Shown piece by piece: positions 26,365-34,787 of a stretch of DNA of 39,569 nt; position 1 is the stretch's first letter, and each line of letters begins with the position of its first letter. The notes below the pieces were generated by a model. The model was not told the origin of the DNA. It ran no database searches and saw only the letters and a list, made by a program, of their open reading frames with translations. The stretch is from NCBI GenBank assembly GCA_021166725.1, contig JAJPES010000083.1:1-39569 (forward strand), read 5' to 3'. This stretch comes from Burkholderiaceae bacterium. GTDB lineage: Bacteria > Pseudomonadota > Gammaproteobacteria > Burkholderiales > Burkholderiaceae_E. A program made the position numbers and the translations under genes.

Positions 26365-27357
26365 TTAGACGGGATTCGGCAGGTCAGGCAGCGCCCGGTG
26401 CAGCGCCGGCGCATGCGCGCGGCGCAGCAGCAGCATGCGCTCGAAGCGCGCGGGATCCTTCGGCACGACGATTTCGGCCGGGCGCGGGCAGTGCAGGTCG
26501 TGCAGACGCGACACCCAGAAGCGCAGCGCGGCGGCGCGCAGCATCGTCTGCCAGGCATCGTGTTCGACGGGCTGCAGCGCACGCACGCGCCGATAGGCGC
26601 CGAGCAGCGCGTCGAGGCGTTGCGCATCGAACGCTTCGTTCTCGTCGGTGCACCAGTCGTTGGCTGCAACGGCCAGATCGAAAAGCCAGGCGTCGACGCC
26701 GGCGAACCAGAAATCGATGATGCCGGCGAGTTGCGGCGAGCGCGCCTGCGGATCGAAGAAGACGTTGTCGCGGAACAGGTCGGCGTGCACGGCGGAGGCG
26801 GGCAGCGCTGCAAGGCGCCCGCTCGCTGCGAAGGCCCGCTGATGCCCGATCTCGTCGGCCAGCAGTGCCGCCTGTGCCGGCGCCAGTTGCGAGGCCAGTG
26901 GCGGCGCGACCGATTCCCACCAGGCCAGTCCCCGCGGGTTCGGCGCGCGGCCGGGGTAGCCGGCCGCGGCCAGATGCATGCGCGCGATCGCCTCGCCGAG
27001 TTGCGCGCAATGCGCGGGTCCGGGCTGCATCTCGGGCTGTCCGTCGAGCCGGCTGCACAGGGCGGCCGGCTTGCCCATCAGCGTTTCGAGGACGACGCCG
27101 TCGCGATCGGCGACCGGATCGGGACACGGAATGCCGTGCGCGGCAAGGTGGTGCAGCAGGCCGAGGTGGAAGGGAAGTTCGTGCGCCGACATCCGCTCGA
27201 ACAGCGTCAGCACGTAGCGCCCCGCGGTGGTCGTCACGAACCAGTTGCTGTTCTCGATGCCCGAAGCGATGCCTTCGTGCTCGACCAGGTCTCCGATGTC
27301 GTAGCGTTCGAGCCAGCGCGCGAGCGTATCGCGCGCAACGAAGGTGAACACGGCCAT
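26365..27357 (-). CDS. thrB: Homoserine kinase (aminoglycoside-phosphotransferase fold)
   Basis: Phosphorylates homoserine in threonine synthesis; cytoplasmic. The 330 residues show the ThrB variant found in beta- and some gamma- and alphaproteobacteria, which has a protein-kinase-like fold rather than the GHMP fold: MAVFTFVARDTLARWLERYDIG, EHEGIASGIENSNWFV, the catalytic HADLFRDNVFFD (Brenner motif, about residues 189-200) and GIIDFWFAG with the metal-binding Asp. It starts 3 bp after the LOG-family stop and is 20 bp before the BPSS1780-type gene, so these three form one operon. No threonine synthase or homoserine dehydrogenase is nearby. Confidence 0.93.
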   Translation of the reverse strand: MAVFTFVARDTLARWLERYDIGDLVEHEGIASGIENSNWFVTTTAGRYVLTLFERMSAHELPFHLGLLHHLAAHGIPCPDPVADRDGVVLETLMGKPAALCSRLDGQPEMQPGPAHCAQLGEAIARMHLAAAGYPGRAPNPRGLAWWESVAPPLASQLAPAQAALLADEIGHQRAFAASGRLAALPASAVHADLFRDNVFFDPQARSPQLAGIIDFWFAGVDAWLFDLAVAANDWCTDENEAFDAQRLDALLGAYRRVRALQPVEHDAWQTMLRAAALRFWVSRLHDLHCPRPAEIVVPKDPARFERMLLLRRAHAPALHRALPDLPNPV

Positions 27358-27360
27358 CGA

Positions 27361-28095
27361 CTACAGGTAGAGCATTCGTTCGCGTTCGTCGGCCGTGGGT
27401 ACGAAGCCCCGCGTCTGGTAGAAGTCGAAGATCGCCTCGACGACCGTGGCGGGATCGTCGATCACCTGGATCAGGTCGATGTCGCCGGGCGAGATCAGGC
27501 CGTTGCCCACCAGTTGCGCGCGGATCCAGTCGAGCAGTCCGCCCCAGAACGCGGCATCCATCAGGATGACCGGGATGCGCCGGCCCATCCGCGTCTGCAC
27601 CATCGTGAGCACTTCGAACAGTTCGTCGAGCGTGCCGAAGCCGCCCGGCGCGGCGATGAACGCGGTGGCGTATTTCGCGAACGCCACCTTGCGCGCGAAG
27701 AAGTGGCGGAAGTTCAGCGAGATGTCCTGGTACTCGTTGCCGGCCTGCTCCATCGGCAGCTGGATGTTCAGTCCGATCGACGCCGACTTGCCGCTGTGGC
27801 CGCCCAGGTTTGCCGCCTCCATGATGCCGGGGCCACCGCCGGAGATGATCGCGAAGCCCGCGTCGGAAAGGCGACGCGCGACGTCGACGGTGGTTTCGTA
27901 CCAGCGATGACCGGGCCGCACGCGCGCGCTGCCGAAGATCGACACGGCCGGCCTGACGTCGGACAGGCGTTCGGTCGCCTCGACGAACTCTGAGATAATT
28001 CCGAAGATATGCCATGACTCGCGCGCCTTCAGCGACGTCGATCGCTCCGGGCTCTCGATCGCGCGCAACTGCGGCACCTGCTTGCTGCTGGACAT
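27361..28095 (-). CDS. LOG family protein (TIGR00730; nucleotide phosphoribohydrolase-like)
   Basis: Cytoplasmic 244-residue Rossmann-like protein of the LOG/YgdH-PpnN-related group, whose members hydrolyse nucleoside 5'-monophosphates (cytokinin activation in plants, purine nucleotide turnover in bacteria). The signature motifs are intact: SGGGPGIMEAAN (about residues 84-95) and APGGFGTLDELFE (about 149-161), with RESWHIFGIISEFVEATE near the start. The ATG at 28095 is the only good start and overlaps the polA ATG on the other strand in the tetranucleotide CATG, so the promoter must lie inside polA coding sequence. It is first in LOG-thrB-BPSS1780. Codons around HIFGIIS are atypical for the region. 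Confidence 0.9.
   Translation of the reverse strand: MSSSKQVPQLRAIESPERSTSLKARESWHIFGIISEFVEATERLSDVRPAVSIFGSARVRPGHRWYETTVDVARRLSDAGFAIISGGGPGIMEAANLGGHSGKSASIGLNIQLPMEQAGNEYQDISLNFRHFFARKVAFAKYATAFIAAPGGFGTLDELFEVLTMVQTRMGRRIPVILMDAAFWGGLLDWIRAQLVGNGLISPGDIDLIQVIDDPATVVEAIFDFYQTRGFVPTADERERMLYL
27991..27999 (+). promoter_or_regulatory. Candidate extended -10 promoter of polA inside the LOG-family gene
   Basis: TGAGATAAT (TGn plus GATAAT, five of six consensus bases) lies 94 nt before the polA ATG, within codons of the divergent LOG gene. The LOG codons here (CAT, GGA, ATT, TCA) are ones this genome otherwise avoids, as if the DNA were kept A+T-rich for another purpose. No strong -35 is seen. 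Confidence 0.45.
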
Positions 28096-30922
28096 GTCCG
28101 AAAAAACGCTTCTGCTGGTTGACGGCTCGGGGTATCTGTATCGCGCTTTCCACGCGCTTCCGGATCTGCGCAACAAGTCGGGCGAGCCCACCGGCGCGGT
28201 CTACGGCATGGTGGCGATGCTACGGCGTCTGCGGGCGGACGGCAAACCGAACGGCTTCCCCGCCGCGACCTACGGAGCGGTCGTCTTCGACGCGCCGGGC
28301 AAGACCTTTCGCGACCACTGGTATCCCGAGTACAAGGCGAACCGCAGGGCGATGCCCGAGGACCTCTCCCGGCAGATCCCGGTCATCCACGAGATCGTGC
28401 GCGCGCTCGGCTGGCCGCTCGTGATGATCGACGGCATCGAGGCCGACGACGTCATCGGCACGCTGGCGGCGCAGGCGCGTGCGCACGGCATGAAGACGAT
28501 CGTGTCCACCGGCGACAAGGACCTCGCACAGCTCGTCGCCGATGACGTCGTGCTGATCAACACGATGACGCGCGACGGCGGGCCCGGCGAGCGGCTCGAT
28601 CGCGACGGCGTCGTCGCGAAGTTCGGCGTCGCTCCCGAGCGCATCGTCGACTGGCTCACGCTGGTCGGCGACTCGGTGGACAACGTGCCGGGCGTCGACA
28701 AGGTCGGACCGAAGACGGCGGCGAAGTGGCTCGCGCAATACGGCTCGCTCGATACGCTGGTCGAGCAGGCGCACGAGGTGGGCGGGGCGGCCGGCAACAA
28801 CCTGCGCAACGCGCTCGACTGGCTGCCCACCGCGCGCCGGCTCGTCACCGTGAAGACCGACTGCGAGCTGGCGCCGCAGGTCGAGTCGATCGAGGGTTCG
28901 CTCGCCTTCGTCGAGCCCGATCGTGCGCAACTGCGCGAGCTGTTCGAGCGGTGCAATTTCCGCAGCTGGCTGCGCGAGACCGACGCGGAGAGCCTTGCGG
29001 CATCCATCTCCGGAAGCGGGCCGAGCGGATCCGGCGATGCGTTCGAGGCAGCAGCCGGCGCCGACCTGGAGCCGGCCGAGGCCGCGGCGCCGGTACGCGC
29101 CCAGACGCCCGCGCCGCAGCTTCGCTACGAGACGGTGCTCGACGACGAACGACTGGACTGGTGGATGCGGCGCATCGAAGTTGCCGATCTGGTCGCGTTC
29201 GACACCGAGACGACGTCGCTCGACCCGATGTGCGCCGAGATCGTCGGCCTGTCGCTGGCGGTGGAGCCCTACGAGGCGTGCTACGTGCCGATGGCGCACA
29301 ACTACACCGGCGCGCCGGCGCAGCTTTCGCGCGAGCGCGTGCTGGAACGGATGCGCGCATGGCTCGAGGACGAGACGCGCGCGAAGGTCGGCCAGAACCT
29401 GAAATACGACGCGCACGTGCTGGCCAACCATGGCGTCCGGCTGGCCGGCATTGCGCACGACACGCTGCTCGAGAGCTACGTGCTCGAGGCGCACCGCAAC
29501 CACGATCTCGACTCGCTCGCCGATCGCCATCTCGACCGGCGCACGATCCGCTACACCGATGTCGCCGGCAAGGGCGCGAAGCAGATCCCGTTCGCGCAGG
29601 TGGATCTCGAATCGGCCACCCGCTATGCGGCCGAGGACGCCGACGTCGCGATGCACCTGCATCGCGCGATGTATCCGGACATCGCCGCCGACGAGAAGCT
29701 CTCGTACGTCTATCGCGACATCGAGCTGCCGGTCTCGCGGGTGCTGCAGACGATGGAGCGAACCGGCGTGCTGATCGACGCCGACGCGATGACGAAGCAG
29801 TCGGAAGAACTCGGCCAGCGCATGTATGCGCTCGAGCGACAGGCGGTCGAACTGGTCGGTGCTCCGTTGAACCTGGGCTCGCCCAAGCAGTTGTGCGAGG
29901 TGTTCTACGAGCGGCTCGGGCTGCCGGTGCTCAAGCGCACGGCGAGCGGTGCGCCGTCCACCGACGAGGACGTGCTCGAGAAGCTCGCCCAGGACTACCC
30001 GCTGCCGCGCATCGTGCTCGACTGGCGATCGCTGTCCAAGCTCAAGGGCACCTACACCGACAAGCTGCCGAAGATGATCGACGCGCGCAGCGGGCGCGTG
30101 CACACGCGTTATTCGCAGGCGGTGGCGGTCACCGGGCGCCTTGCATCGAGCGACCCGAACCTGCAGAACATCCCGATCCGCACGGCGGAGGGACGGCGCA
30201 TCCGCGAAGCCTTCGTTGCGCCGGCGGGCTCGAAGATCGTCTCGGCCGACTACTCGCAGATCGAACTGCGCATCATGGCGCACATCTCGGGCGACGAGAA
30301 CCTGCTGCGCGCCTTTGCGCAGCGGATGGACGTGCACCGTGCAACCGCCGCCGAGATTTTCGGCGTCGAGCCGGCCGAGGTCAGCTTCGAGCAGCGACGC
30401 TATGCGAAGGTGATCAATTTCGGGTTGATGTACGGCATGAGCGCGTTCGGCCTGGCGTCGAACCTGGGCATCGAGCGGGCTGCGGCGAAGAGCTACATCG
30501 AGCGCTACTTCGCGCGCTACCCGGGCGTCGCGCGCTACATGGAAGCGACGCGCGAACGCGCGCGACGCAACGGCTACGTCGAGACCGCGTTCGGGCGGCG
30601 CCTGTGGATCGCCGAGATCAACAGCCCGAACGGCCCGCGCCGATCGGGCGCCGAGCGCGCGGCGATCAACGCGCCGATGCAGGGCACGGCCGCCGACCTG
30701 ATCAAGCTCGCGATGATCGCCGTGCAGCGCTGGATCGAGCGCGAACGGATGCGCTCGCGGCTGATCCTGCAGGTGCACGACGAACTCGTGCTCGAGGCGC
30801 CGGAGTACGAGCTCGACGCGGTGCGCGAGCAGGTGCCGCGGATGATGGGCGCGGTGGCGACGCTCGCCGTGCCACTCGAGGTGGAGTGCGGCGTCGGGGC
30901 GAATTGGGACCAGGCGCACTGA
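28094..30922 (+). CDS. polA: DNA polymerase I
   Basis: Repair and Okazaki-fragment-processing polymerase, 942 residues (E. coli 928). The 5'-3' exonuclease domain spans about 1-300 (LLLVDGSGYLYRAFHAL, EADDVIGTLA, STGDKDLAQLV, GDSVDNVPGVDKVGPKTA). The proofreading domain (about 350-545) looks active: FDTETTSLD with D370 and E372, NLKYDAHVL and YAAEDADV. The polymerase domain has ADYSQIELRIMAHISGDE (D719), RRYAKVINFGLMYGMS and QVHDELVLEAP (D896). A Ser/Gly/Pro/Ala linker of about 40 residues sits between the first two domains. ATG 28094 matches the family start but has no Shine-Dalgarno and overlaps the LOG gene's ATG. The ZIP gene follows after 2 bp. Confidence 0.97.
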   Translation: MSEKTLLLVDGSGYLYRAFHALPDLRNKSGEPTGAVYGMVAMLRRLRADGKPNGFPAATYGAVVFDAPGKTFRDHWYPEYKANRRAMPEDLSRQIPVIHEIVRALGWPLVMIDGIEADDVIGTLAAQARAHGMKTIVSTGDKDLAQLVADDVVLINTMTRDGGPGERLDRDGVVAKFGVAPERIVDWLTLVGDSVDNVPGVDKVGPKTAAKWLAQYGSLDTLVEQAHEVGGAAGNNLRNALDWLPTARRLVTVKTDCELAPQVESIEGSLAFVEPDRAQLRELFERCNFRSWLRETDAESLAASISGSGPSGSGDAFEAAAGADLEPAEAAAPVRAQTPAPQLRYETVLDDERLDWWMRRIEVADLVAFDTETTSLDPMCAEIVGLSLAVEPYEACYVPMAHNYTGAPAQLSRERVLERMRAWLEDETRAKVGQNLKYDAHVLANHGVRLAGIAHDTLLESYVLEAHRNHDLDSLADRHLDRRTIRYTDVAGKGAKQIPFAQVDLESATRYAAEDADVAMHLHRAMYPDIAADEKLSYVYRDIELPVSRVLQTMERTGVLIDADAMTKQSEELGQRMYALERQAVELVGAPLNLGSPKQLCEVFYERLGLPVLKRTASGAPSTDEDVLEKLAQDYPLPRIVLDWRSLSKLKGTYTDKLPKMIDARSGRVHTRYSQAVAVTGRLASSDPNLQNIPIRTAEGRRIREAFVAPAGSKIVSADYSQIELRIMAHISGDENLLRAFAQRMDVHRATAAEIFGVEPAEVSFEQRRYAKVINFGLMYGMSAFGLASNLGIERAAAKSYIERYFARYPGVARYMEATRERARRNGYVETAFGRRLWIAEINSPNGPRRSGAERAAINAPMQGTAADLIKLAMIAVQRWIERERMRSRLILQVHDELVLEAPEYELDAVREQVPRMMGAVATLAVPLEVECGVGANWDQAH

Positions 30923-30924
30923 CC

Positions 30925-31710
30925 GTGTCCTCGACGCTCGCGGCGATCGTCGCCGCTACCCTGCTCTCGGGCGCCGCGAGCGTGCTGATCGCCGCCTGGC
31001 TGTCGCTGTCGCTGCTCGCCGCGGTCGTGCAAAGGCTGGTGAGCCTTTCGGCGGGCCTGCTGCTCGGCTCGGCGATCCTGAACCTGCTGCCCGAGGCCTT
31101 CGAATCGGGCGCCGATCTTCGGTCGCTTTCGTGGGCGCTGCTGGTCAGCATCATCGCGTTCTTCACGCTCGAGAAGTTCGCCGTGCTGCGCCACAGCCAT
31201 CATCACGAGCATGATGGCCACGGGCACCATCACGGGCACGACCGCGACGAGGCCGGCCCGGCCGGCCTCGTGGTTCTGGTCGGCGACACGATCCACAACA
31301 CCGCCGACGGCGTGATGATCGCCGCCGCCTTCCTCGCCGATCCGGCGCTCGGCTGGATCACGACGGCGGCGATCGCCGCGCACGAGATTCCGCAGGAGAT
31401 CGGCGACTTCATCGTCCTGATCAACGCGGGCTACACGCGCCGGCGCGCACTCGTCTACAACCTGCTCAGCGGCGCCGCCGCGGTGCTCGGAGGTGTGGTC
31501 GGCTACTTGGCGCTCGAGCATGGCCGGGCGCTGTTGCCCTATGTGCTCGTCGTCGCCGCGGCGAGCTTCGTCTACGTCGCACTCGCCGACCTGATTCCCG
31601 GACTGCATCGCGAGACGCGCCGCGACGGCGAGTGGTTCTGGCAGTTCGCGCTGATGCTCGCGGGCGTCGGGATCATCGCGCTGTCGACGGCGCTGCTCGA
31701 CGCGCACTGA
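30925..31710 (+). CDS. ZIP family metal (zinc/iron) transporter
   Basis: Inner-membrane metal importer or exporter of 261 residues with eight predicted helices. Between helices 3 and 4 is a His-rich cytoplasmic loop (HSHHHEHDGHGHHHGHDRD, about residues 91-109). The metal-site helices are clear: DTIHNTADGVMIAAAF (helix 4, HNxxDG) and AAIAAHEIPQEIGDF (helix 5, HEIPxE), hallmark ZIP motifs. The start is GTG at 30925, 2 bp after the polA stop, with only a weak GGGACCAGG ribosome site, so translation probably depends on polA. The HNxxDG/HEIPQE pattern resembles the broad-specificity ZIP branch; metal specificity cannot be decided. Confidence 0.93.
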   Translation: MSSTLAAIVAATLLSGAASVLIAAWLSLSLLAAVVQRLVSLSAGLLLGSAILNLLPEAFESGADLRSLSWALLVSIIAFFTLEKFAVLRHSHHHEHDGHGHHHGHDRDEAGPAGLVVLVGDTIHNTADGVMIAAAFLADPALGWITTAAIAAHEIPQEIGDFIVLINAGYTRRRALVYNLLSGAAAVLGGVVGYLALEHGRALLPYVLVVAAASFVYVALADLIPGLHRETRRDGEWFWQFALMLAGVGIIALSTALLDAH

Positions 31711-31839
31711 GCCCGCTCGAATCGCCCCGCTTTCGCGGAGGCACCACCCGCGCGCCCCTTCTCGCGGTCGGGTCAACGCCAGCCGTCGTACCTGCTGCGC
31801 TGCCATCCTCCGGGGGAGGGCACCGCAACGGAGCGCGAG

Positions 31840-32919
31840 ATGCCGAACGGGTCGCGCCAGACGATACGCATCTGTTCCGCCGCCGACGGAGTGCACATTG
31901 CGCATTCGCGCTCGGGCCGCGGCCCGCCGCTCGTTTTCGCACCGGGCTGGTTCACCCACCTTCAGTTCAACTGGGAAAGCGCGGTCTGGCGCCACTGGAA
32001 CGAAGCGCTGTCCGAGCGTCGCACGCTCGTTCGCTATGATCCCCGCGGCTGCGGGCTGTCCGATCGCGAAGTGGACGACCTGTCGTTCGAAGGCTGGATC
32101 CGCGACCTGGAGGCGGTGGCCGACGCGAACGGCCTACGGCGCTTTTCGATCCTCGGGTTCTGCCAGGGAGCCGCGGTGGCTGTCGCGTATGCCGCACGCC
32201 ATCCCGAACGCATCAGCCGCCTCGTCCTCTACGGCAGTTATCCGCGCGGCGTCTACGCCGGTGGCGACGCCGACGCGATCCGTCTCGCACGCGGCATGCA
32301 AGAGATGATCCACCAGGGATGGGGCGTCGACGTACCGGCGTACCAGGAGCTTTTCGCGAAGCTGCTGATGCCCGAGGGCGGCCCCGAGATGCTGCGCTGG
32401 TTGTGCGAGCAGCAGCGGCGCAGCACTTCCGCGCAAACCGCTGCGCGGTTGTTCGACGTCTTCCAGTCGTTCGACGTGCGCCCCTCGGCGAGGTCGATCG
32501 CGCAGCCGGCACTCGTCGCTCATCTGCGCAACGACTGCATGATTCCGTTCGAGCAGGGACGCGAAATGGCCGCGCTGCTGCCCGATGCGCGGTTCGTTCC
32601 GCTCGAGGGTCGCAATCACATGATGCTGCCCGACGAACCGGCCTGGTCTGTCTTCGTTTCGGCGGTGCACGCCTTTCTTGCCGAGCAAGCCGACGAAGCG
32701 GCCGTGGATTCGCCTTCGGACTTCGACGCGCTGACCGCGCGCGAACGAACCGTGCTCGAATCGATCGCCAACGGGCTGTCGAACGACGAGATCGCGGCGC
32801 GCCTGTTCGTCAGCCCGAAGACCGTGCGCAACCATGTCACGCGCATCTTCGACAAGCTCGGCGTGGACAGCCGCCCACAGGCCATCGTTCACGCGCGTCG
32901 CGCCGGCATCGGACACTGA
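31840..32919 (+). CDS. Alpha/beta-hydrolase fused to LuxR-type DNA-binding domain, Cys nucleophile
   Basis: Likely transcription factor of 359 residues. Residues ~16-285 form an alpha/beta-hydrolase domain: [14 protein letters not shown] with the oxyanion region, [10 protein letters not shown], the nucleophile elbow [19 protein letters not shown] and [10 protein letters not shown]. The expected Ser of GxSxG is Cys (C108); Asp (D232) and His (H260) are in place, so a Cys-Asp-His triad like dienelactone hydrolase is possible. Residues ~297-358 are a LuxR/FixJ HTH ([36 protein letters not shown]... KLGV). The ATG has GGAG about 8 nt upstream. The 129 bp before it contain only weak G+C hairpins. 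A small ester or lactone may be bound or cleaved to control DNA binding; target genes are unknown. Confidence 0.9.
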   Translation: MPNGSRQTIRICSAADGVHIAHSRSGRGPPLVFAPGWFTHLQFNWESAVWRHWNEALSERRTLVRYDPRGCGLSDREVDDLSFEGWIRDLEAVADANGLRRFSILGFCQGAAVAVAYAARHPERISRLVLYGSYPRGVYAGGDADAIRLARGMQEMIHQGWGVDVPAYQELFAKLLMPEGGPEMLRWLCEQQRRSTSAQTAARLFDVFQSFDVRPSARSIAQPALVAHLRNDCMIPFEQGREMAALLPDARFVPLEGRNHMMLPDEPAWSVFVSAVHAFLAEQADEAAVDSPSDFDALTARERTVLESIANGLSNDEIAARLFVSPKTVRNHVTRIFDKLGVDSRPQAIVHARRAGIGH

Positions 32920-33126
32920 TCCCGACCGATTCCCGGCCGAGTTTCGCGCGCCCCGCCGGCAGGAAGCCGCCGCCGCGGGACGCAGGTCCCGGATTCGGGC
33001 GTGGAGCGCGGCGCCGCTCGCGCGATGCACCCGAAGAAGAGGACCTGCGCCTCACTACGGCGCGCGCGCCGGCCGGCACACTGAACCCTCGCGTCGCATC
33101 CTGCGGCGGTTCCAGGGAGATATGTG

Positions 33127-33561
33127 ATGAGCAACGAGCGAAGCCATTCGGGAAGCTGCTTCTGCGGCTCGGTGCAGTTCACCGTGACTGGCGAGCCCGC
33201 GGGAATGGGCTACTGCCACTGCGAATCGTGCCGCCAGTGGTCGGCCGCGCCGGTCAACGCGTTCACGCTGTGGCACCCGCACGAGGTGACGGTCACGCGC
33301 GGCGTCGATCGCATCGGCACGTACCACCGGACCGAAGGCAGCCTGCGCAAATGGTGCCGCGACTGTGGCGGACATCTCTACACCGAGCATCCCGGACTGG
33401 GCCTGGTCGACGTGTACGCGGCGATGCTGCCCGACCTGCCATTCGACGCCGGGGTGCACGTCAACTATGAGGAGTCGGTGCTGCCGATCCGAGACGGCCT
33501 GCCCAAGTACGGCGACTTCCCGGCCGAACTGAACGGTTCGGGCCGCCTGGTCGCCGAGTGA
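33127..33561 (+). CDS. GFA family zinc protein (glutathione-dependent formaldehyde-activating fold)
   Basis: Small cytoplasmic zinc protein of 144 residues with the GFA/CENP-V fold. The zinc cysteines are all present: SGSCFCGSVQF (two), YCHCESCRQW (three) and KWCRDCGGHLY (two). True Gfa binds glutathione and speeds S-hydroxymethylglutathione formation, but most small members have unknown substrates, and no formaldehyde dehydrogenase is nearby. The ATG at 33127 follows GGGAG at good spacing; an in-frame GTG at 33124 is less likely. It is 207 bp after the hydrolase-LuxR gene; that gap has a 6-bp GGGAC-type hairpin near 32976-32992 and nothing else I can support. Confidence 0.9.
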   Translation: MSNERSHSGSCFCGSVQFTVTGEPAGMGYCHCESCRQWSAAPVNAFTLWHPHEVTVTRGVDRIGTYHRTEGSLRKWCRDCGGHLYTEHPGLGLVDVYAAMLPDLPFDAGVHVNYEESVLPIRDGLPKYGDFPAELNGSGRLVAE

Positions 33562-33609
33562 GGCGGCGGCGACGCGGCGGTGGGTCGGCGAAGGACGCGA
33601 AGAGCGATG

Positions 33610-34029
33610 TCACTTCAGCTGCGCGCGCAGCTCTCCGCCCGGGTGCTCCTTGCTGTGCACGTTCACGTAGAGCTTGCCCTCCTTCAGCGCCTTCTGCTGC
33701 GCTTCGGTGAGCTTGGTGCCCTCGGGCACGACCCACTTGCTGCCGTTCTTCGTCAGCGGAACCTGCACGGGCCCGTTGACGCCGGCCGCGCCTTCGTGGA
33801 TGTGCGCCATCGTTCCGTCAATGCCGCTGGTGGTCACCGAGCCGCTGATCGCGCCGTCCGGCTTCACCGAGAACATCCCTTCGCCGGACGCGCTGGTCGT
33901 CACCGGCGGCACTTCGTTCTTCCCGCTCAACTCGACCTTCATGTCCTGCGCGAATGCAGGCGAGAGCGCGAAAATGCCGGCCGCGGCGGCCGCGAAGGCG
34001 AGTCGATGCAGGGTAGGTAGCGCGTGCAT
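33610..34029 (-). CDS. Secreted CHRD-domain protein
   Basis: Exported protein of 139 residues. A signal peptide (basic MHALPTLHR, hydrophobic core to ALSPAFAQ, cleavage about residue 28) is followed by a single CHRD domain: KVELSGKNEVPPV, TSASGEGMFSV, ISGSVTTSGIDGTMAHIHEGAAGVNGPVQVPL, and the end VNVHSKEHPGGELRAQL. CHRD domains occur in animal chordin and in many bacterial periplasmic proteins of unknown role. The ATG at 34029 has AGGAG about 8 nt upstream. It is probably transcribed alone, since a strong hairpin separates it from the kinase gene upstream; it converges on the GFA gene. Confidence 0.88.
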   Translation of the reverse strand: MHALPTLHRLAFAAAAAGIFALSPAFAQDMKVELSGKNEVPPVTTSASGEGMFSVKPDGAISGSVTTSGIDGTMAHIHEGAAGVNGPVQVPLTKNGSKWVVPEGTKLTEAQQKALKEGKLYVNVHSKEHPGGELRAQLK

Positions 34030-34080
34030 GGCTGTGCTCCTCGTGGAAGTGGGAGCCGGACGCCGGAACGGGGAAAGAGC

Positions 34081-34123
34081 GCCGGCGCACCGATTCTGCA
34101 CTTTCGATCGGTGAGGCGCCGGC
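34081..34123 (-). terminator. Hairpin terminator after the Rieske-sulfurtransferase-kinase operon
   Basis: GCCGGCGC (34081-34088) pairs with GCGCCGGC (34116-34123), and ACCGAT (34089-34094) with ATCGGT (34107-34112), leaving a 3-nt bulge and 12-nt loop. On the minus strand it is followed by CTCTTTCC, on the plus strand by TTT, so it may act in both directions. It lies 66 bp after the kinase stop. Confidence 0.6.
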
Positions 34124-34188
34124 TTTGTCGATGTCGTAGCGCGGGTGCTCGCCGGCCCTTCTGCGGCGCGAGCGTCGCCCCGCGCTGC

Positions 34189-34785
34189 TCAGAGCGTGGC
34201 CACCGACAGTCCGCACAGCCGCTCGACGAGCAGTCCGAACGCGTGTGCGTCGAACACCGTGTTGTCGTGCCGGATCAGCAGCGGGAACTCGCCCGGATCG
34301 GGCACGAAGCGACGCTTGCGGTATTCGTCCCAGTGCGCCAGCTTGTAGCGGTCGTTCGGGTGCGCACGCGCGACGATCCGCTTCTTCGCCAGTGCCTCGT
34401 CGATCTCGACCCAGACCACCGAGATGCGCGTCTCGTCGGGCACGCCGAGCGCCGCCGGGTCGAACACGCGATGCGAGCGCACCTCGCGCGAGAACGGCCC
34501 GACCAGTACGGTGTTCACGCCGAGTTCGAGGTTCTCGCGGGCGATCTCGAACAGGCCCATGTATTCCTGGTCGCGCAGGTGCTCGAGATAGGTGGGACTG
34601 TCTCGGTCGTCGGGGTCGCCGGTGAGCAGCCCCATCACCTTCGCGCTGTACGTTCCGTAGATGGTGTCCTTGTCCAGGATGCAGAAGCTCTCGCCGGTGC
34701 GGGCGTGCAGCATCGGCACCGCGCGCTTGGCCAGCGTCGTCTTGCCGGTGCCGGCGTGGCCGGCAAAAAACACGAGCCGCGCCAT
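34189..34785 (-). CDS. P-loop kinase / AAA-family ATPase of unknown substrate
   Basis: Small cytoplasmic NTPase of 198 residues. The N-terminus is MARLVFFAGHAGTGKTTLAKR with a Walker A P-loop (about residues 9-16); FCILDKDTIYG follows with an acidic pair typical of shikimate/gluconate-kinase-like or zeta-like kinases, then a region with VLVGPFSREVRS and VVWVEIDEALAKKRIVAR. Such predicted kinases phosphorylate small molecules or RNA ends, but I cannot name the substrate. It starts 2 bp after the sulfurtransferase stop, third in the Rieske operon, and is followed by a strong terminator. A wider reading frame extends upstream across the sulfurtransferase, but the ATG at 34785 is clearly the start. 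Confidence 0.83.
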   Translation of the reverse strand: MARLVFFAGHAGTGKTTLAKRAVPMLHARTGESFCILDKDTIYGTYSAKVMGLLTGDPDDRDSPTYLEHLRDQEYMGLFEIARENLELGVNTVLVGPFSREVRSHRVFDPAALGVPDETRISVVWVEIDEALAKKRIVARAHPNDRYKLAHWDEYRKRRFVPDPGEFPLLIRHDNTVFDAHAFGLLVERLCGLSVATL

Positions 34786-34787
34786 CG

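Noticed and set aside
31807..31819. CCTCC-GGG-GGAGG hairpin before the hydrolase-LuxR gene
   Set aside because: Five-base stem with a 3-nt loop and no T-run; too weak to call a terminator or a regulatory element.
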